Shown here piece by piece: positions 1 through 9,869 of a stretch of 64,000 nt of DNA (its first letter is position 1; each line of letters begins with the position of its first letter). Source of the DNA: JAAFHB01 sp963677935 (GTDB lineage: Bacteria > Bacteroidota > Bacteroidia > Bacteroidales > Prolixibacteraceae); NCBI GenBank assembly GCA_963677935.2, contig CAXXEH010000003.1, positions 3,720,001-3,784,000 on the forward strand, written 5' to 3'. Position numbers and translations under genes: made by a program. Below the pieces are notes generated by a model that was given only the letters and a program-made list of their open reading frames with translations, had not been told where the DNA came from and did no database searches.

Positions 1-1227
1 AGGGCCGTTGCTGCTTAAAACTGTATTTACAGGATTCACATCGTTTTGAGGGAAGTACCAGATTTTACCCTCTTTGATCGAAATGGACCATTCACCCGGA
101 TTATCAAGTTCGGATAATGCGTTGATCACATGCCATTTACTTTTTGCGAAACCATAATTATTGACCGGTGGGGCTATTTCAATCGTAGAGTCTTTCATGG
201 ATATTCCACCCATTTTTTCATAAGCATCAGCCCACATGTGGAACCAATAACCATGAAGCCAGACATCGGGATCTTTGGCCCATTTGATGACCCTGCTACT
301 TTTAAAATCTTTTAATGCAATAATGGTGTCTTCATTATTGGGCCATCGCGCCATCTGTTGTGGCAGGCCGTTTTCGAACAATTCGGGAACAGGTAGCGTT
401 TTGAAAGTTGAACTGCCTCCTTCAGCACGTTTACTCGAAAATCCCCCAAATACCAGGCTATCGATACCGTAGATATTATTCTCTTTCAAATCAGCTACCC
501 ATACTTTTGATCGTGAGATTTGGGGTAGTCGATCGAGGATCTGCGGATTTGTTTCCCGTTTCCACTTTTTTAAGGAGACACCTCCGCTGAATACGACTCT
601 TTTGTCGGTTGAGGCGGACCTGATCACAAGGGGATTGTTCTTTGTTCCCGAATTCCCGGGTGTGACATGAATCGTTTCGTTAAGGGGATAAGTACCTCCT
701 TCAATGATTATTTCGACCGGACCTTTTGGGAGACCAGGTTTACTCATGATTTTAGGAAGCGCTTCCAACGCTTCTTTGAGCGATAAGTAAACTAATCTGT
801 CTTTTTGACCATGGATATCTGAAGATACATAAAGTGATGCAACAGGTTGGTGTTGAGGAGACAGGATGGTGTGTCCGGTTAGCGGAATTCCGTTGAGTTT
901 CTTCTCCAACTCGTCGATCATCAGCTGATGATGAGCAGGAAGAACCGGAAGTAATTTGACCTTATTTAGCGTTTTCCTGCAATCTTTGGAAAGCTTAGCC
1001 TGAAATTGGGCATTTGCAAGCCGAAGGTAAACAAGTGACTGATATTGTGCAGGAACTACTTCTTTGTCAATGATCAGTTTGTACTGCACGATCGCATCGG
1101 TCAGCCGGTTGTTTTTCCACAAACTGTCTGCTGTTTGAATTTTACTTTCCAGGGAAGTCTCCTGGGCGAAAACATCCAAAAAGAAAATCGGGACCAGAAG
1201 CAGGGTGAGAAGGGGGTAGAGTTTCAT
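1..1227 (-). CDS. Secreted beta-helix glycosidase, GH141-like (N-terminal part only)
   Basis: This reading frame is open from an ATG at 1227 down to base 1, so the gene runs off the window and only its first 409 residues are visible. It starts with a signal peptide (residues 1-21, ending DVFAQ). Residues about 25-110 look like short TPR-type helices. From about residue 130 there is the entry to a right-handed parallel beta-helix: a LYVSSD start, then EIIIEGGTYPLNETI, a SGTKNNPLVIRS turn and VVFSGG. The later MARWPN segment fits the GH141 and related Bacteroidota beta-helix glycosidase layout. The catalytic region lies outside the window, so the substrate cannot be read. It follows the Fic gene by about 150 bases on the same strand and is probably part of the left glycan cluster. 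Family assignment is from pattern memory and is moderate. Confidence 0.6.
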   Translation of the reverse strand, partial: MKLYPLLTLLLVPIFFLDVFAQETSLESKIQTADSLWKNNRLTDAIVQYKLIIDKEVVPAQYQSLVYLRLANAQFQAKLSKDCRKTLNKVKLLPVLPAHHQLMIDELEKKLNGIPLTGHTILSPQHQPVASLYVSSDIHGQKDRLVYLSLKEALEALPKIMSKPGLPKGPVEIIIEGGTYPLNETIHVTPGNSGTKNNPLVIRSASTDKRVVFSGGVSLKKWKRETNPQILDRLPQISRSKVWVADLKENNIYGIDSLVFGGFSSKRAEGGSSTFKTLPVPELFENGLPQQMARWPNNEDTIIALKDFKSSRVIKWAKDPDVWLHGYWFHMWADAYEKMGGISMKDSTIEIAPPVNNYGFAKSKWHVINALSELDNPGEWSISIKEGKIWYFPQNDVNPVNTVLSSNGP

Positions 1228-1373
1228 AGTTTCTGTTATTTCTGATGTTTACTCAGGTTTATAAATAAGATAAGAAGGTTTGACCATAATTTTTGTCTTC
1301 GGTCGTTTGATCACAGTCTTTGTTGCAAAATGATTAAAAACTGAAATACTCGTATACTTCGTCATTGATCCGA

Positions 1374-2498
1374 TTATTTTTTCAGAATTTCAATCAATTG
1401 TCTATTGATATACAGTGTCTCTCTTCCAACCCGCTGCGATTCAAGAATTCCGATTGACTCCATTTCCCGGAGGTATCTCGACGCAGCTTTCCGTTCAACC
1501 TGAAGCCGATTCACCACAAATTCTATTTTTGAATAGGGCATTTCAAATAACAATTCAACCAACTCCTTCTTATAAACCTTGGGAGCCTTCTTTTGTACCT
1601 CCTCAATGGTTTGGTTCAGTAGTTGCCTGATTACATTTATTTAAGCTATCGTTGTTCGTGAAGTGTATTCGACTGCTTCGAGCATAAACAGGATCCAATC
1701 TTCCCATTCACCTGTACGGTTGGTATGATTCAGAAGCCGATAGTACTCAGGTTTATTCTCCGTGATATAGGAACTAAGATACAAAATGGGTACCTCAATC
1801 AAATCATTCAAAATCAGGTACAATATATTCAGAATCCTGCCAGTTCTTCCATTCCCGTCGTAAAACGGGTGGATGCTTTCGAATTGATAATGCAGGATAG
1901 CCAGGTTTATCAGCGGCGACAAATCCTGCTCATTCTGATTAAAATGAGTAATGAAATTAGATAATAAATCCAGGATTTCCCCCTTTTCTTGTGGCGGGGT
2001 GTAGACCACTTCGTCGGTAGTATCATTTTTGAGGACCGTGCCGGGCATACTCCTGATTCCGGCGGTGTTGTTAACCAATTGCTGCTGAATGCTTATTATA
2101 TCGTTTATTCGGAGGAATCCCTGTGCTTTAATGAAATCGAATCCATGTAATATTGCCTTTCGGTAATTAACAACTTCCTTTGTATCTGATGAAACAGTTG
2201 ATTGCTGAATAATCAGCGCCTTGTATAGTTCATCCTGAGTTGTGATAATATTTTCAATCTCCGAACTATCCTTTGCTTCCTGAAGTACAATGGCATTAAT
2301 TAACATGGTCTGATTGGGAATTGTCTTTGCAATCCCCTTCAATTCGGCCAATGCTGCTGCAGCCCTGCTAGTCTGGCGGAGTATTTCAATGGTTTCTACC
2401 TTGTCTCTTTGCGGAGGAAGGTAAGCAAGACTAAAACCCGGTGCATTTTGTCCCATGTAATTCTTATTTGTACCAAAAATACGAAATTCAGTACGCAT
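1374..2498 (-). pseudogene. Fic/DOC family AMP-transferase gene with an in-frame stop
   Basis: The first 285 codons (2498 to 1644) encode a Fic protein. The catalytic motif HPFYDGNGRTGR lies at residues 210-221, and an N-terminal SSEIEN at 78-83 matches the (S/T)xxxE(G/N) self-inhibitory helix. A TAA at 1641-1643 then stops translation. The same frame continues without a shift for 88 more codons to a second TAA at 1374. That tail reads as the winged-helix C-terminal domain usual in long Fic proteins (VELLFEMPYSKIEFVV, AASRYLREM, GILESQRVGRE). With the stop read as a sense codon the protein would be 374 residues, normal for the family. One base (TTA leucine to TAA) explains the break. The truncated protein keeps the Fic core and may still be active, so the gene could be truncated rather than dead. 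Confidence 0.85.
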
Positions 2499-2588
2499 TT
2501 ACGTGCGTTTTGAATTTTTATAGTAGAACTGGTAATGGATTGTTGAAAAACATGTATTATGTTGTATCATATTGAATTAATGGTCAAA

Positions 2589-4967
2589 TTAATCTGCGGA
2601 AATTACAATCTTTTCATCAGGCAATCCCAGTGAAGATGCTTTTAACTGGATGTTCCCTTTTTTACCGGTTGTTTGAATAATCACCTGGCACATCCCGCTA
2701 AAGGTCCTGCGCTCTTTTCCTTTGGCAGGTTCCCGGCTCATGGCATTGCCGTTGCCTACACCCACAATTTTTCCTTCACCTTCGATCTCAAAATGAATGA
2801 GGTTATCTGCCTCCGGAACCAAAGTATTGTGCTCATCTTTAATTTTCACTGTAATAAATGAGAGATCTTTACCATCAGCATGAATAGAGGTTCGGTCGGC
2901 TGACAACTCAATTTTTGCAGCTTCATCCGCTGTTTTTACCAGGTCTGTGGCAACAAGGCGTCCATCCCGATACCCTTCCGCTTTAAGTGTACCGGCCGTA
3001 AACGGCACCTTCCAGCGTAGCGATAATTTTGTGGTATCCTTGAAATTCTTTGTTTCCAAAGGTTGGTTATTGAGAAAAAGTCTTACCTCATCGCAGTTGG
3101 TGTAGGCTACAACATCGATTATCTGACCTGACTTCCAATTCCAGTGAGGAAGCAGATGTACCATTGGATCTTTTGTCCACTGGCTTTTGTAAAAGTAGTA
3201 ACTGTCCTTTGGAAAACCGCAAAGATCGAAAGCTCCATAATAGGAACTTACCGCAGATTTTTCGTAGGGAGAAGGTTCCCCAAGGTAATCAAATCCTGTC
3301 CAGATAAACATTCCGGATATGAAAGGTCTGTTTTTAACAGCCAACCAGGCTTCCTTGTGAGTTGATCCGCCACCAGCATCATCGAAGGCTGAAGTCTGGA
3401 AATCGCTAAAGGTTTTTACAAGTGTATCAAGTGTAAAATGGTACACTCCCCGACTGTCAAATTGTGAAGCTGTTTCGCTTGCGATATAGGCCCAGTCAGG
3501 ATGTTTTTTCTTAAATTCATCATAAGCATCAATGGTATAGTTAAATCCCACAACATCAACAGCAGCTGTCATCCCTTTCTTTTCGGCATCCCGTGAGAAG
3601 TTAAAAGCCGAAGTGGTAGGGCGTGTCGTATCATATTTTTTGATGATCCCAACGAGTTCTCTGGCAATCTCACCCCCATTGGTACTGCCCGGAAACCATT
3701 GTTCCTTTATTTCGTTACCAATGCTCCACATCACCACCGAAGGGTGATTTCTGTCGCGAAGTACCATATCGGTAATCTCCCTTTCGTGCCAATCTTTAAA
3801 ATAATTCTGAAATCCAAATGGAGCCGCATCTTTGCCGATATACCAGCAATCGAAGGTTTCGTCCATTACTAAAAATCCCATTTTGTCGCAAAGCTCAAAA
3901 AGCTCGGGGGCCATCAGGTTATGACTACACCTGATCCCATTACAACCCATCGACTTAAGTAATTCCAGCTGTCGCTGCAATGCCCTATCGTTAATTGCAG
4001 CACCCAGACTTCCAAGATCATGGTGGTTGCATACCCCTAAAATCTTTACATTTTTTCCGTTCAGGAAGAATCCACTGTCTGCTCTGAAAGCGATAGTCCT
4101 GATACCGAAAGTTGTGGTATAAGTATCCTTTAGTTCTTTCTCCTGATACACTTTAGTGATCAGTTTATAAAGATTTGGGTGCTCCACATCCCAGAGGTTG
4201 GGTGAGCTGACCTTCAAGTTGGTATTTACCGTTATTTTGGAGTTGGGGGTTGCCTTACCATTCTGAATAAACGTGGCTACTTTTGTACCAGCATAATTCA
4301 CGATCGTTGAGACGATTTTTAGATTGGCCTTCTCTTTACTATCATTGGCAATAGTTGTTGCCACATTCACGGTCGCCTCCTTTGCTGATACTTTTGGAGT
4401 AGTCACATATGTGCCCCATTGACTGACATAAACCGGTGCAGTGTTAACCAGCCATACATGTCTGTAAATACCGGCGCCTGTGTACCATCGTGAATCGGGC
4501 TGCTTCGAGTTGTCGACCTTTACGGCAATCAAATTCTCACCCTCCTGAATAAATGGGGTCATATCGTATTGAAAAGTGGCATAACCATATGGTCTGGTAC
4601 CTAAAGGATTTCCGTTGATATAAACAGTACTGTTTTTATAGGCGCCATCAATAACGATAAAATATTTTTTCTCTTTCACTCCGGTAAGGTTAAAGTTTTT
4701 CCTGTACCAGCCGATACCTCCGGGTAGTAAACCTCCCTGATGACCAGAGGGGTTATCAGGACGGAAGCTCCCTTCGATGCTCCAGTCGTGGGGCAGGTTC
4801 AGCAGACGCCATTTTTGATCAGAGTAGGTGACCTTTTCGGCATTGGGGAGATCTCCTAAATGGAATCTCCAACCGGCATCAAAGTTCTCACGGCCTGCAG
4901 ATTGCGCTGAAAGCTGAGGATTAGCAAAGAAGCATAATAGCAATAGAATAGTAATAGTTGTTTTCAT
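2589..4967 (-). CDS. Secreted GH2 glycoside hydrolase (beta-galactosidase-like), copy 1
   Basis: A 792-residue exported enzyme (signal peptide 1-21) of the GH2 retaining beta-glycosidase family. Domain order: sugar-binding jelly roll (about 25-180), Ig-like sandwich (about 185-295), TIM barrel (about 300-590), a DUF4982-type domain starting near LLPHWNW (about 620-690) and a GH2 C-terminal Ig-like domain (about 700-790). The proposed acid/base is the Glu of SIGNE near residue 419, and the nucleophile is the Glu of IASETAS near 498. Family members cleave beta-galactosides, beta-glucuronides or related links; sequence alone does not decide which. It lies 15 bases downstream of a close paralogue on the same strand and is probably co-transcribed with it. 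Export suggests action in the periplasm or at the outer surface. Confidence 0.9.
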   Translation of the reverse strand: MKTTITILLLLCFFANPQLSAQSAGRENFDAGWRFHLGDLPNAEKVTYSDQKWRLLNLPHDWSIEGSFRPDNPSGHQGGLLPGGIGWYRKNFNLTGVKEKKYFIVIDGAYKNSTVYINGNPLGTRPYGYATFQYDMTPFIQEGENLIAVKVDNSKQPDSRWYTGAGIYRHVWLVNTAPVYVSQWGTYVTTPKVSAKEATVNVATTIANDSKEKANLKIVSTIVNYAGTKVATFIQNGKATPNSKITVNTNLKVSSPNLWDVEHPNLYKLITKVYQEKELKDTYTTTFGIRTIAFRADSGFFLNGKNVKILGVCNHHDLGSLGAAINDRALQRQLELLKSMGCNGIRCSHNLMAPELFELCDKMGFLVMDETFDCWYIGKDAAPFGFQNYFKDWHEREITDMVLRDRNHPSVVMWSIGNEIKEQWFPGSTNGGEIARELVGIIKKYDTTRPTTSAFNFSRDAEKKGMTAAVDVVGFNYTIDAYDEFKKKHPDWAYIASETASQFDSRGVYHFTLDTLVKTFSDFQTSAFDDAGGGSTHKEAWLAVKNRPFISGMFIWTGFDYLGEPSPYEKSAVSSYYGAFDLCGFPKDSYYFYKSQWTKDPMVHLLPHWNWKSGQIIDVVAYTNCDEVRLFLNNQPLETKNFKDTTKLSLRWKVPFTAGTLKAEGYRDGRLVATDLVKTADEAAKIELSADRTSIHADGKDLSFITVKIKDEHNTLVPEADNLIHFEIEGEGKIVGVGNGNAMSREPAKGKERRTFSGMCQVIIQTTGKKGNIQLKASSLGLPDEKIVISAD

Positions 4968-4982
4968 TATTTAGGAATTTAT

Positions 4983-7421
4983 TTAATTACTGCTTAATTC
5001 TATTTTTTCATCAGACAACCCCAGCGAGGAGGCTTTCAAAATGATTTTTCCCTTCCGGGGTGTACTTTGTATAACCACCTGGCACATTCCGCTGAATGCC
5101 CTGCACTCTTTCCCTTTGGGAGATTCGAGACTGATCGGGTTTCCGTTCCCGACACCTACGATTTGGCCTTCCCCTTCAAGGTCAAAATGAATCAGATGGT
5201 CTGCATCAGGAACTAATGTCCCCTCTTTATCTTTGATTTTTACGGTGATGTAGGATAGGTCCTTCCCATCGGCGGAAATCGTTGAGCGATCTGCAATAAG
5301 CTCAATCTTAGCCGGATCGTTGGCCGTTTTTACAACATCAGTGGCAATAAGCTTTCCGTTTTTATACCCTTCAGCCCGAAGGGTACCGGGTGTAAACGGA
5401 ACTTTCCAGTCGAGAGAAAGTTTTTGCCCTTCACCTAAATTAATCACTTTATCCCACTGTTTGGATTTGTAAGTGATTCTTGTTTCAGCAAAAGCCTGCC
5501 GATCAATTAGTTTGTCGTTGAGATAGAGTTTAACTTCATCGCAATTGGTATAGGCAATCACATCAATCAGTTGACCCTTTTCCCAGTTCCAGTGAGGGAG
5601 GAGGTGAAGGACGGGTTCTTTGGTCCATTGACTTTTATAGAAGTAAAAGATATCTTTTGGAAATCCGCAAAGATCTACAATACCAAAACTGGAGGAAATG
5701 CAGGGGTAGGGATAGGCTGGTTCGCCGTAATAATCAAAACCAGTCCAGATAAAAAGGCCTGCCACGTAAGGGGTCTCTTTAACAGCCCTCCAGGTTGTCT
5801 GGGAGATCATTGTTGCTGGTCGGTCGTAATAGGTTCCGCGGTTATCAAATGAGGAGCAATGCATATCGGGTGTTGACTTCATTGCCGAGTCGGCCGGGAA
5901 ATGGTAGATCCCTCTGTCGCTTAGGGACGAGGTGGTTTCACTCGCAATGAAAAATCCATTGGGATGTTTGGCCTTCTCCTCGGGATACCTCTCAACGGTA
6001 TAGTTGATTCCGATTACATCCACCTTGTCGGACATAAATGTAGTGTCGGCCCGCCAGACTCCTGCGAATGCTGAGGTGGTGTAACGACTTTGATCGTACC
6101 GTTTGACAATTCCGTCCAGCTCCTTAGCGATGGCAGCTCCCCCATATTTGGTGTGATTTTTCTCCGGGATTTCGTTCCCGATACTCCAAAGAAAAATAGA
6201 GGGATGATTCCTGTCACGGAGCACCATATCGGATAAATCGCGTTCATGCCAATCCTTAAAGTAGATGTGATAATCATACTTCATCTTCTCAAGATTCCAG
6301 ACATCAAATGCCTCATCCATTACCAGGAATCCCATCTTGTCGCACAGATCAAGCAGGTCCGGAGAGGGCGGGTTATGACTCGTGCGAATCCCATTGCAAC
6401 CCATGCTTTTCAGAATTTCCAGCTGACGGGTCAGCGCCCTTGTGTTTAGGGCGACGCCTAAACATCCCAGATCGTGATGCTGGCATACCCCTAAAACTCT
6501 CACACATTTACCATTTACGAATAGTCCGCTATCCGATCTGAAAACGATGGAACGAATCCCAAAAGTTGTATAATAGGTGTCGCTAAGCACTTTGCCCTGA
6601 AAGATCTCGCTTTTCAGTTGATAGAGGTTTGGTTGGTCAGTACTCCAGAGCTTTGGGGAAGTGACTTTTAAATCTGAGTTAATCTTTAGTTGCCCCGCCG
6701 GTTCTATCTTTCCGTTTTGAACCTGGCTTGCTACTTTATTTCCGTTTTGATCCAGGAGTGAGGATACAATTCTAACCGTAACTTTACAATTATTTTCATT
6801 GGTGATGTTCGTTTCTACCTGCACCCGAGCCTCTTTTTCAGAAACCTTTGGAGTAGTTACATAGGCGCCCCACTGGCTGACATGTACCGGAAAATAGGTG
6901 GTCAGCCAGACATGCCGATAAATTCCTGAACCTGAATACCATCGTGAATTGGGTTGAAGTGAATTGTCCACTTTCACAGCGATAACATTCTCTCCTTCGG
7001 TGATATATGGTGTCATATTATACTCAAAAGTGGAGTAACCGAACGGACGGTTTCCAAGCAGGTGGCCGTTGACCCAGACAGTGCTGTTCATATAAACACC
7101 ATCAAACCGGATAAACCGGTGCTTTGATTGGGTATCGGAGACCTTAAAGCTCTTTCTGTACCAACCAATTCCACCCGGCAGTGAGGCGCCTGAATTGGTT
7201 GCCGGATTGTCGGGTTTAAAGCTCCCTTCGATGCTCCAGTCGTGCGGCAGATCAAGGATACGCCAATCCTGATCAGAAAAACCGGCCTTTTCTGCATCCT
7301 TTATATCTCCTAAATGGAACTTCCATCCGGCATCGAAATTTTCCCTGCCAACCGGTTGCGAAAAGAGGGGGGATATGGTAATACAAATTAATGTAAAAAG
7401 CAGCGTTGTTTTGTAATTCAT
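4983..7421 (-). CDS. Secreted GH2 glycoside hydrolase (beta-galactosidase-like), copy 2
   Basis: An 812-residue GH2 enzyme with signal peptide (1-21) and the same domain order as its downstream neighbour. The two share long near-identical stretches such as GRENFDAGW, LPHDWSIEGSF and LPGGIGWYRK, and clearly arose by tandem duplication. The acid/base Glu lies in SIGNEIPEK and the nucleophile Glu in FIASETTSS. Copy 2 is 20 residues longer, mainly through an insertion in the DUF4982-type domain (around ITYKSKQWDKVINLGEG). The loops near the active site also differ (YPCISSSFGIVD against KSAVSSYYGAFD), so the copies may have different specificity. It sits 48 bases downstream of the polysaccharide deacetylase gene. 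Confidence 0.9.
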   Translation of the reverse strand: MNYKTTLLFTLICITISPLFSQPVGRENFDAGWKFHLGDIKDAEKAGFSDQDWRILDLPHDWSIEGSFKPDNPATNSGASLPGGIGWYRKSFKVSDTQSKHRFIRFDGVYMNSTVWVNGHLLGNRPFGYSTFEYNMTPYITEGENVIAVKVDNSLQPNSRWYSGSGIYRHVWLTTYFPVHVSQWGAYVTTPKVSEKEARVQVETNITNENNCKVTVRIVSSLLDQNGNKVASQVQNGKIEPAGQLKINSDLKVTSPKLWSTDQPNLYQLKSEIFQGKVLSDTYYTTFGIRSIVFRSDSGLFVNGKCVRVLGVCQHHDLGCLGVALNTRALTRQLEILKSMGCNGIRTSHNPPSPDLLDLCDKMGFLVMDEAFDVWNLEKMKYDYHIYFKDWHERDLSDMVLRDRNHPSIFLWSIGNEIPEKNHTKYGGAAIAKELDGIVKRYDQSRYTTSAFAGVWRADTTFMSDKVDVIGINYTVERYPEEKAKHPNGFFIASETTSSLSDRGIYHFPADSAMKSTPDMHCSSFDNRGTYYDRPATMISQTTWRAVKETPYVAGLFIWTGFDYYGEPAYPYPCISSSFGIVDLCGFPKDIFYFYKSQWTKEPVLHLLPHWNWEKGQLIDVIAYTNCDEVKLYLNDKLIDRQAFAETRITYKSKQWDKVINLGEGQKLSLDWKVPFTPGTLRAEGYKNGKLIATDVVKTANDPAKIELIADRSTISADGKDLSYITVKIKDKEGTLVPDADHLIHFDLEGEGQIVGVGNGNPISLESPKGKECRAFSGMCQVVIQSTPRKGKIILKASSLGLSDEKIELSSN

Positions 7422-7469
7422 TATACTTTAGGTCTTTATGTCAGATATAATTGTATCAAAAGGCGTATT

Positions 7470-8306
7470 TTAGTGGACTTTTCTTTGTTTTTTGATATAG
7501 GTTGCGACATTGTGTACATTATCCAGCCAAATTTCATTGGCAGGCTCGGAGGCATACTTGCATAGGGCTTCAAGTGTGGTTAATAGGGTTGTTTGATCTC
7601 CTCCGTTATTCACTTCATGACCAGCCAGAATAAGCCATTTACCCTTTGCTTTTGCCTTGTCGATCCATGATTTCAATTCGTCAAATGATTTTCCGTCCAT
7701 TTCGAACCCATTCAGCTGTACCAAATTGCAAAACATTGGATCATTGGCATCCTCATCGTGCCAGCTCCTTCCTGTTTCAAATTTCCGGGCTATAAGTGGC
7801 ACATAACTTTTGGTATTCTCCCCTTTGCCCAGGTACTTCTGCCCGCACGGATAAGCAAAAGATTTCACTTTCACCCCCAGGCATTTTTGGATGATTGCAT
7901 TTGCTGAGTCCAGCTGCTCCTTCATTTGATGAAGTGTTGTTTCTTCCAGGGAATGTTTTCTTGACCATTCAAAATTTATACTGCAGGCATGGTAGAGGGT
8001 ATGATTACCAATCTCATGCCCCTTTTTTACTGCCTTTTTCCAATCTTCAATTCTTTCTCTCATAATGTCGGGAGAAACAAAAAAGGTAGCAGTAACACCA
8101 TATCTGTCGAGTAATGGGAGACAATAATCGACCTGCGAAAAACGGGCATCGTCAAAAGTCAGGGTCATGGCCATCTTCTTTCCTGCAGGCCATTGAAAAC
8201 CAGCTGAAACCGGACCTGGCTCAACTACATATCGCTGTCCGAAACCGGTGTTTACACTTAAAATGCAACCAGCAAAAGTCAGGATGGTGAGTAGATCTTT
8301 GATCAT
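7470..8306 (-). CDS. Secreted polysaccharide deacetylase (NodB/CE4-like)
   Basis: A 278-residue exported protein (signal peptide about 1-23) with a NodB homology domain. The first CE4 motif appears as TFDDA (Asp52, Asp53) and the metal-binding HxxxH motif as NHTLYH (His102, His106). FAYPCG and LILAGHE match the later CE4 motifs. CE4 enzymes remove N- or O-acetyl groups from sugars using a divalent metal. The usual TFDDG has Ala in place of Gly, which is seen in secreted Bacteroidota members. The gene lies 34 bases after the GH30 gene and before the GH2 pair on the minus strand. This suggests deacetylation of the same glycan that the neighbouring glycosidases attack. Natural substrate not determinable. 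Confidence 0.85.
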   Translation of the reverse strand: MIKDLLTILTFAGCILSVNTGFGQRYVVEPGPVSAGFQWPAGKKMAMTLTFDDARFSQVDYCLPLLDRYGVTATFFVSPDIMRERIEDWKKAVKKGHEIGNHTLYHACSINFEWSRKHSLEETTLHQMKEQLDSANAIIQKCLGVKVKSFAYPCGQKYLGKGENTKSYVPLIARKFETGRSWHDEDANDPMFCNLVQLNGFEMDGKSFDELKSWIDKAKAKGKWLILAGHEVNNGGDQTTLLTTLEALCKYASEPANEIWLDNVHNVATYIKKQRKVH

Positions 8307-8340
8307 GATTCGATTGCTTCAAAGGATTAACTAAACGTCT

Positions 8341-9840
8341 TTAATTTGGAACTGCGCTCCATTTTAAGGTGGTGATTGAATGTGATTTGAATTTTGCTGT
8401 AGCAATTTTACCATTATAGGTGACCTGACACTCCGTTGATGCTCCATTATTTACGACATTGAGTATCACTGTGCCATCAGGATTTTTAAATCCCACAAAA
8501 TTTAATCTGTCAGTACCTCCAACCGTATTGATCCGGTAGGCTCCAGGCCTTACAAACTTGCTAAAATGCGCAAGGTAGTAGTACAACCCGGTATATGTCA
8601 CCTCCTTTGTTTCGCGGTTAATCATCACTACCGAATGCTGGAAATTGTTTTCCGGATCTCCGCGATCAACTGCAACCAGCCAGGGTCCGCCGTTTTGGTC
8701 AAGTATCATATTCCAGTAAATCCACCCCGAAACCCAGTTTTTCATGTCGTTGATAATCATATTACCCCAAAGCTCTCCATCCTCAAAATGGCAGACCGGC
8801 CATTTGCGTTCAAAGGGATAGATTCTTGGACAAAGTGATTTTCCGGCATAGCATACCTCAGTCATCCAAATCGGAATATCAGGCACCAGATTATGTAATT
8901 TGGTGAGTGAGTTGAATTTAGAATCATCAAAATCGTAGCCGTGAACGGTGAATGTGCTGATCTGTTTTTTAACAAGGGAATCGGCAATTACGGGAGGGAA
9001 TTTTCTCAGACCCTCCTCTCTTGTGCATGTTTCACCCAGCTGAATTTTCGTATCCAGTCCGTCTGCCTTAAGGCGTGCGGCAAGATGGTTTTTTATGATG
9101 ATACCCATATCTTTATAAAGAACATTGGAATAGTGTGAGTTGTCAGCCTCATTGAAAAGATTAAGGAACTTAACTGAGATCCCCTGCGCTGCATAAGCCT
9201 GAATGTATTTTGAGTAGTATTTTGACAATGCCCCATAGTATTCGGGTCTGATGTGTTTTTGATCTTTCCCTAATCCAAAATACATCCAGTCGGAGACAAA
9301 ATCAGCGCAGGTTTCGATTTCAAATTTGCCGTACTTCATCGCCCCTTTTATATAGGGAACCAGTCCGTTGGGCGCCAGATCCCTTGCGATTGAGAAATGT
9401 TCCATCGCCGTATCTCCGGGTGTTTCGTTGTAGGAGAACCATGGTCCGGCAGAAGCAAAATCACACGCAGCCATAGGCGATTTCATCAGGGTAAATCCGG
9501 CGCCGGATTCGGGCGAAAACAACGATTCGAGTACTTTGTCTTTTGCCACTGGTTCCAGTGAGTTGAGGCAGATCATACCAGCCTCGTTAAATGTAGCCCC
9601 GAAGCCATCCATCCTTTGAAAAATTGTGTCCTCCTTTATCGTTATTTCCGGGAGTGATGATGACTTCAATTCCCCGAATTTTAATGCCGGTTGTAGGGTT
9701 AGCCTCTCTCCGTCCTGGGAGGAGGAAAAAACCGTAATTTGTAAATCCCTGTCAGTGCATTGATTACTAACTGATAATGCGACAATTACGATAGCGAATT
9801 TTATTGTCAGGGCTTTTATTCCATGAAATCTTTTACACAT
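8341..9840 (-). CDS. Secreted GH30 family glycoside hydrolase
   Basis: A 499-residue enzyme with an N-terminal export signal (about 1-27, with a Cys at 28 that is not in a textbook lipobox). The opening motif FQRMDGFGATFNEAG is the GH30 signature. The acid/base is Glu231 in LFNEADNS and the nucleophile Glu328 in WMTEVCYAG. The last 90 residues form the beta-sandwich that accompanies the GH30 barrel. GH30 includes glucosylceramidases, beta-1,6-glucanases, xylanases and fucosidases; the sequence seen here does not settle the substrate. It is 29 bases downstream of the amidohydrolase gene and 34 bases upstream of the deacetylase gene, so it is likely in the same transcript. Confidence 0.88.
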   Translation of the reverse strand: MCKRFHGIKALTIKFAIVIVALSVSNQCTDRDLQITVFSSSQDGERLTLQPALKFGELKSSSLPEITIKEDTIFQRMDGFGATFNEAGMICLNSLEPVAKDKVLESLFSPESGAGFTLMKSPMAACDFASAGPWFSYNETPGDTAMEHFSIARDLAPNGLVPYIKGAMKYGKFEIETCADFVSDWMYFGLGKDQKHIRPEYYGALSKYYSKYIQAYAAQGISVKFLNLFNEADNSHYSNVLYKDMGIIIKNHLAARLKADGLDTKIQLGETCTREEGLRKFPPVIADSLVKKQISTFTVHGYDFDDSKFNSLTKLHNLVPDIPIWMTEVCYAGKSLCPRIYPFERKWPVCHFEDGELWGNMIINDMKNWVSGWIYWNMILDQNGGPWLVAVDRGDPENNFQHSVVMINRETKEVTYTGLYYYLAHFSKFVRPGAYRINTVGGTDRLNFVGFKNPDGTVILNVVNNGASTECQVTYNGKIATAKFKSHSITTLKWSAVPN

Positions 9841-9869
9841 AATTTTGTATTATTTAATAGTTGATCTGA

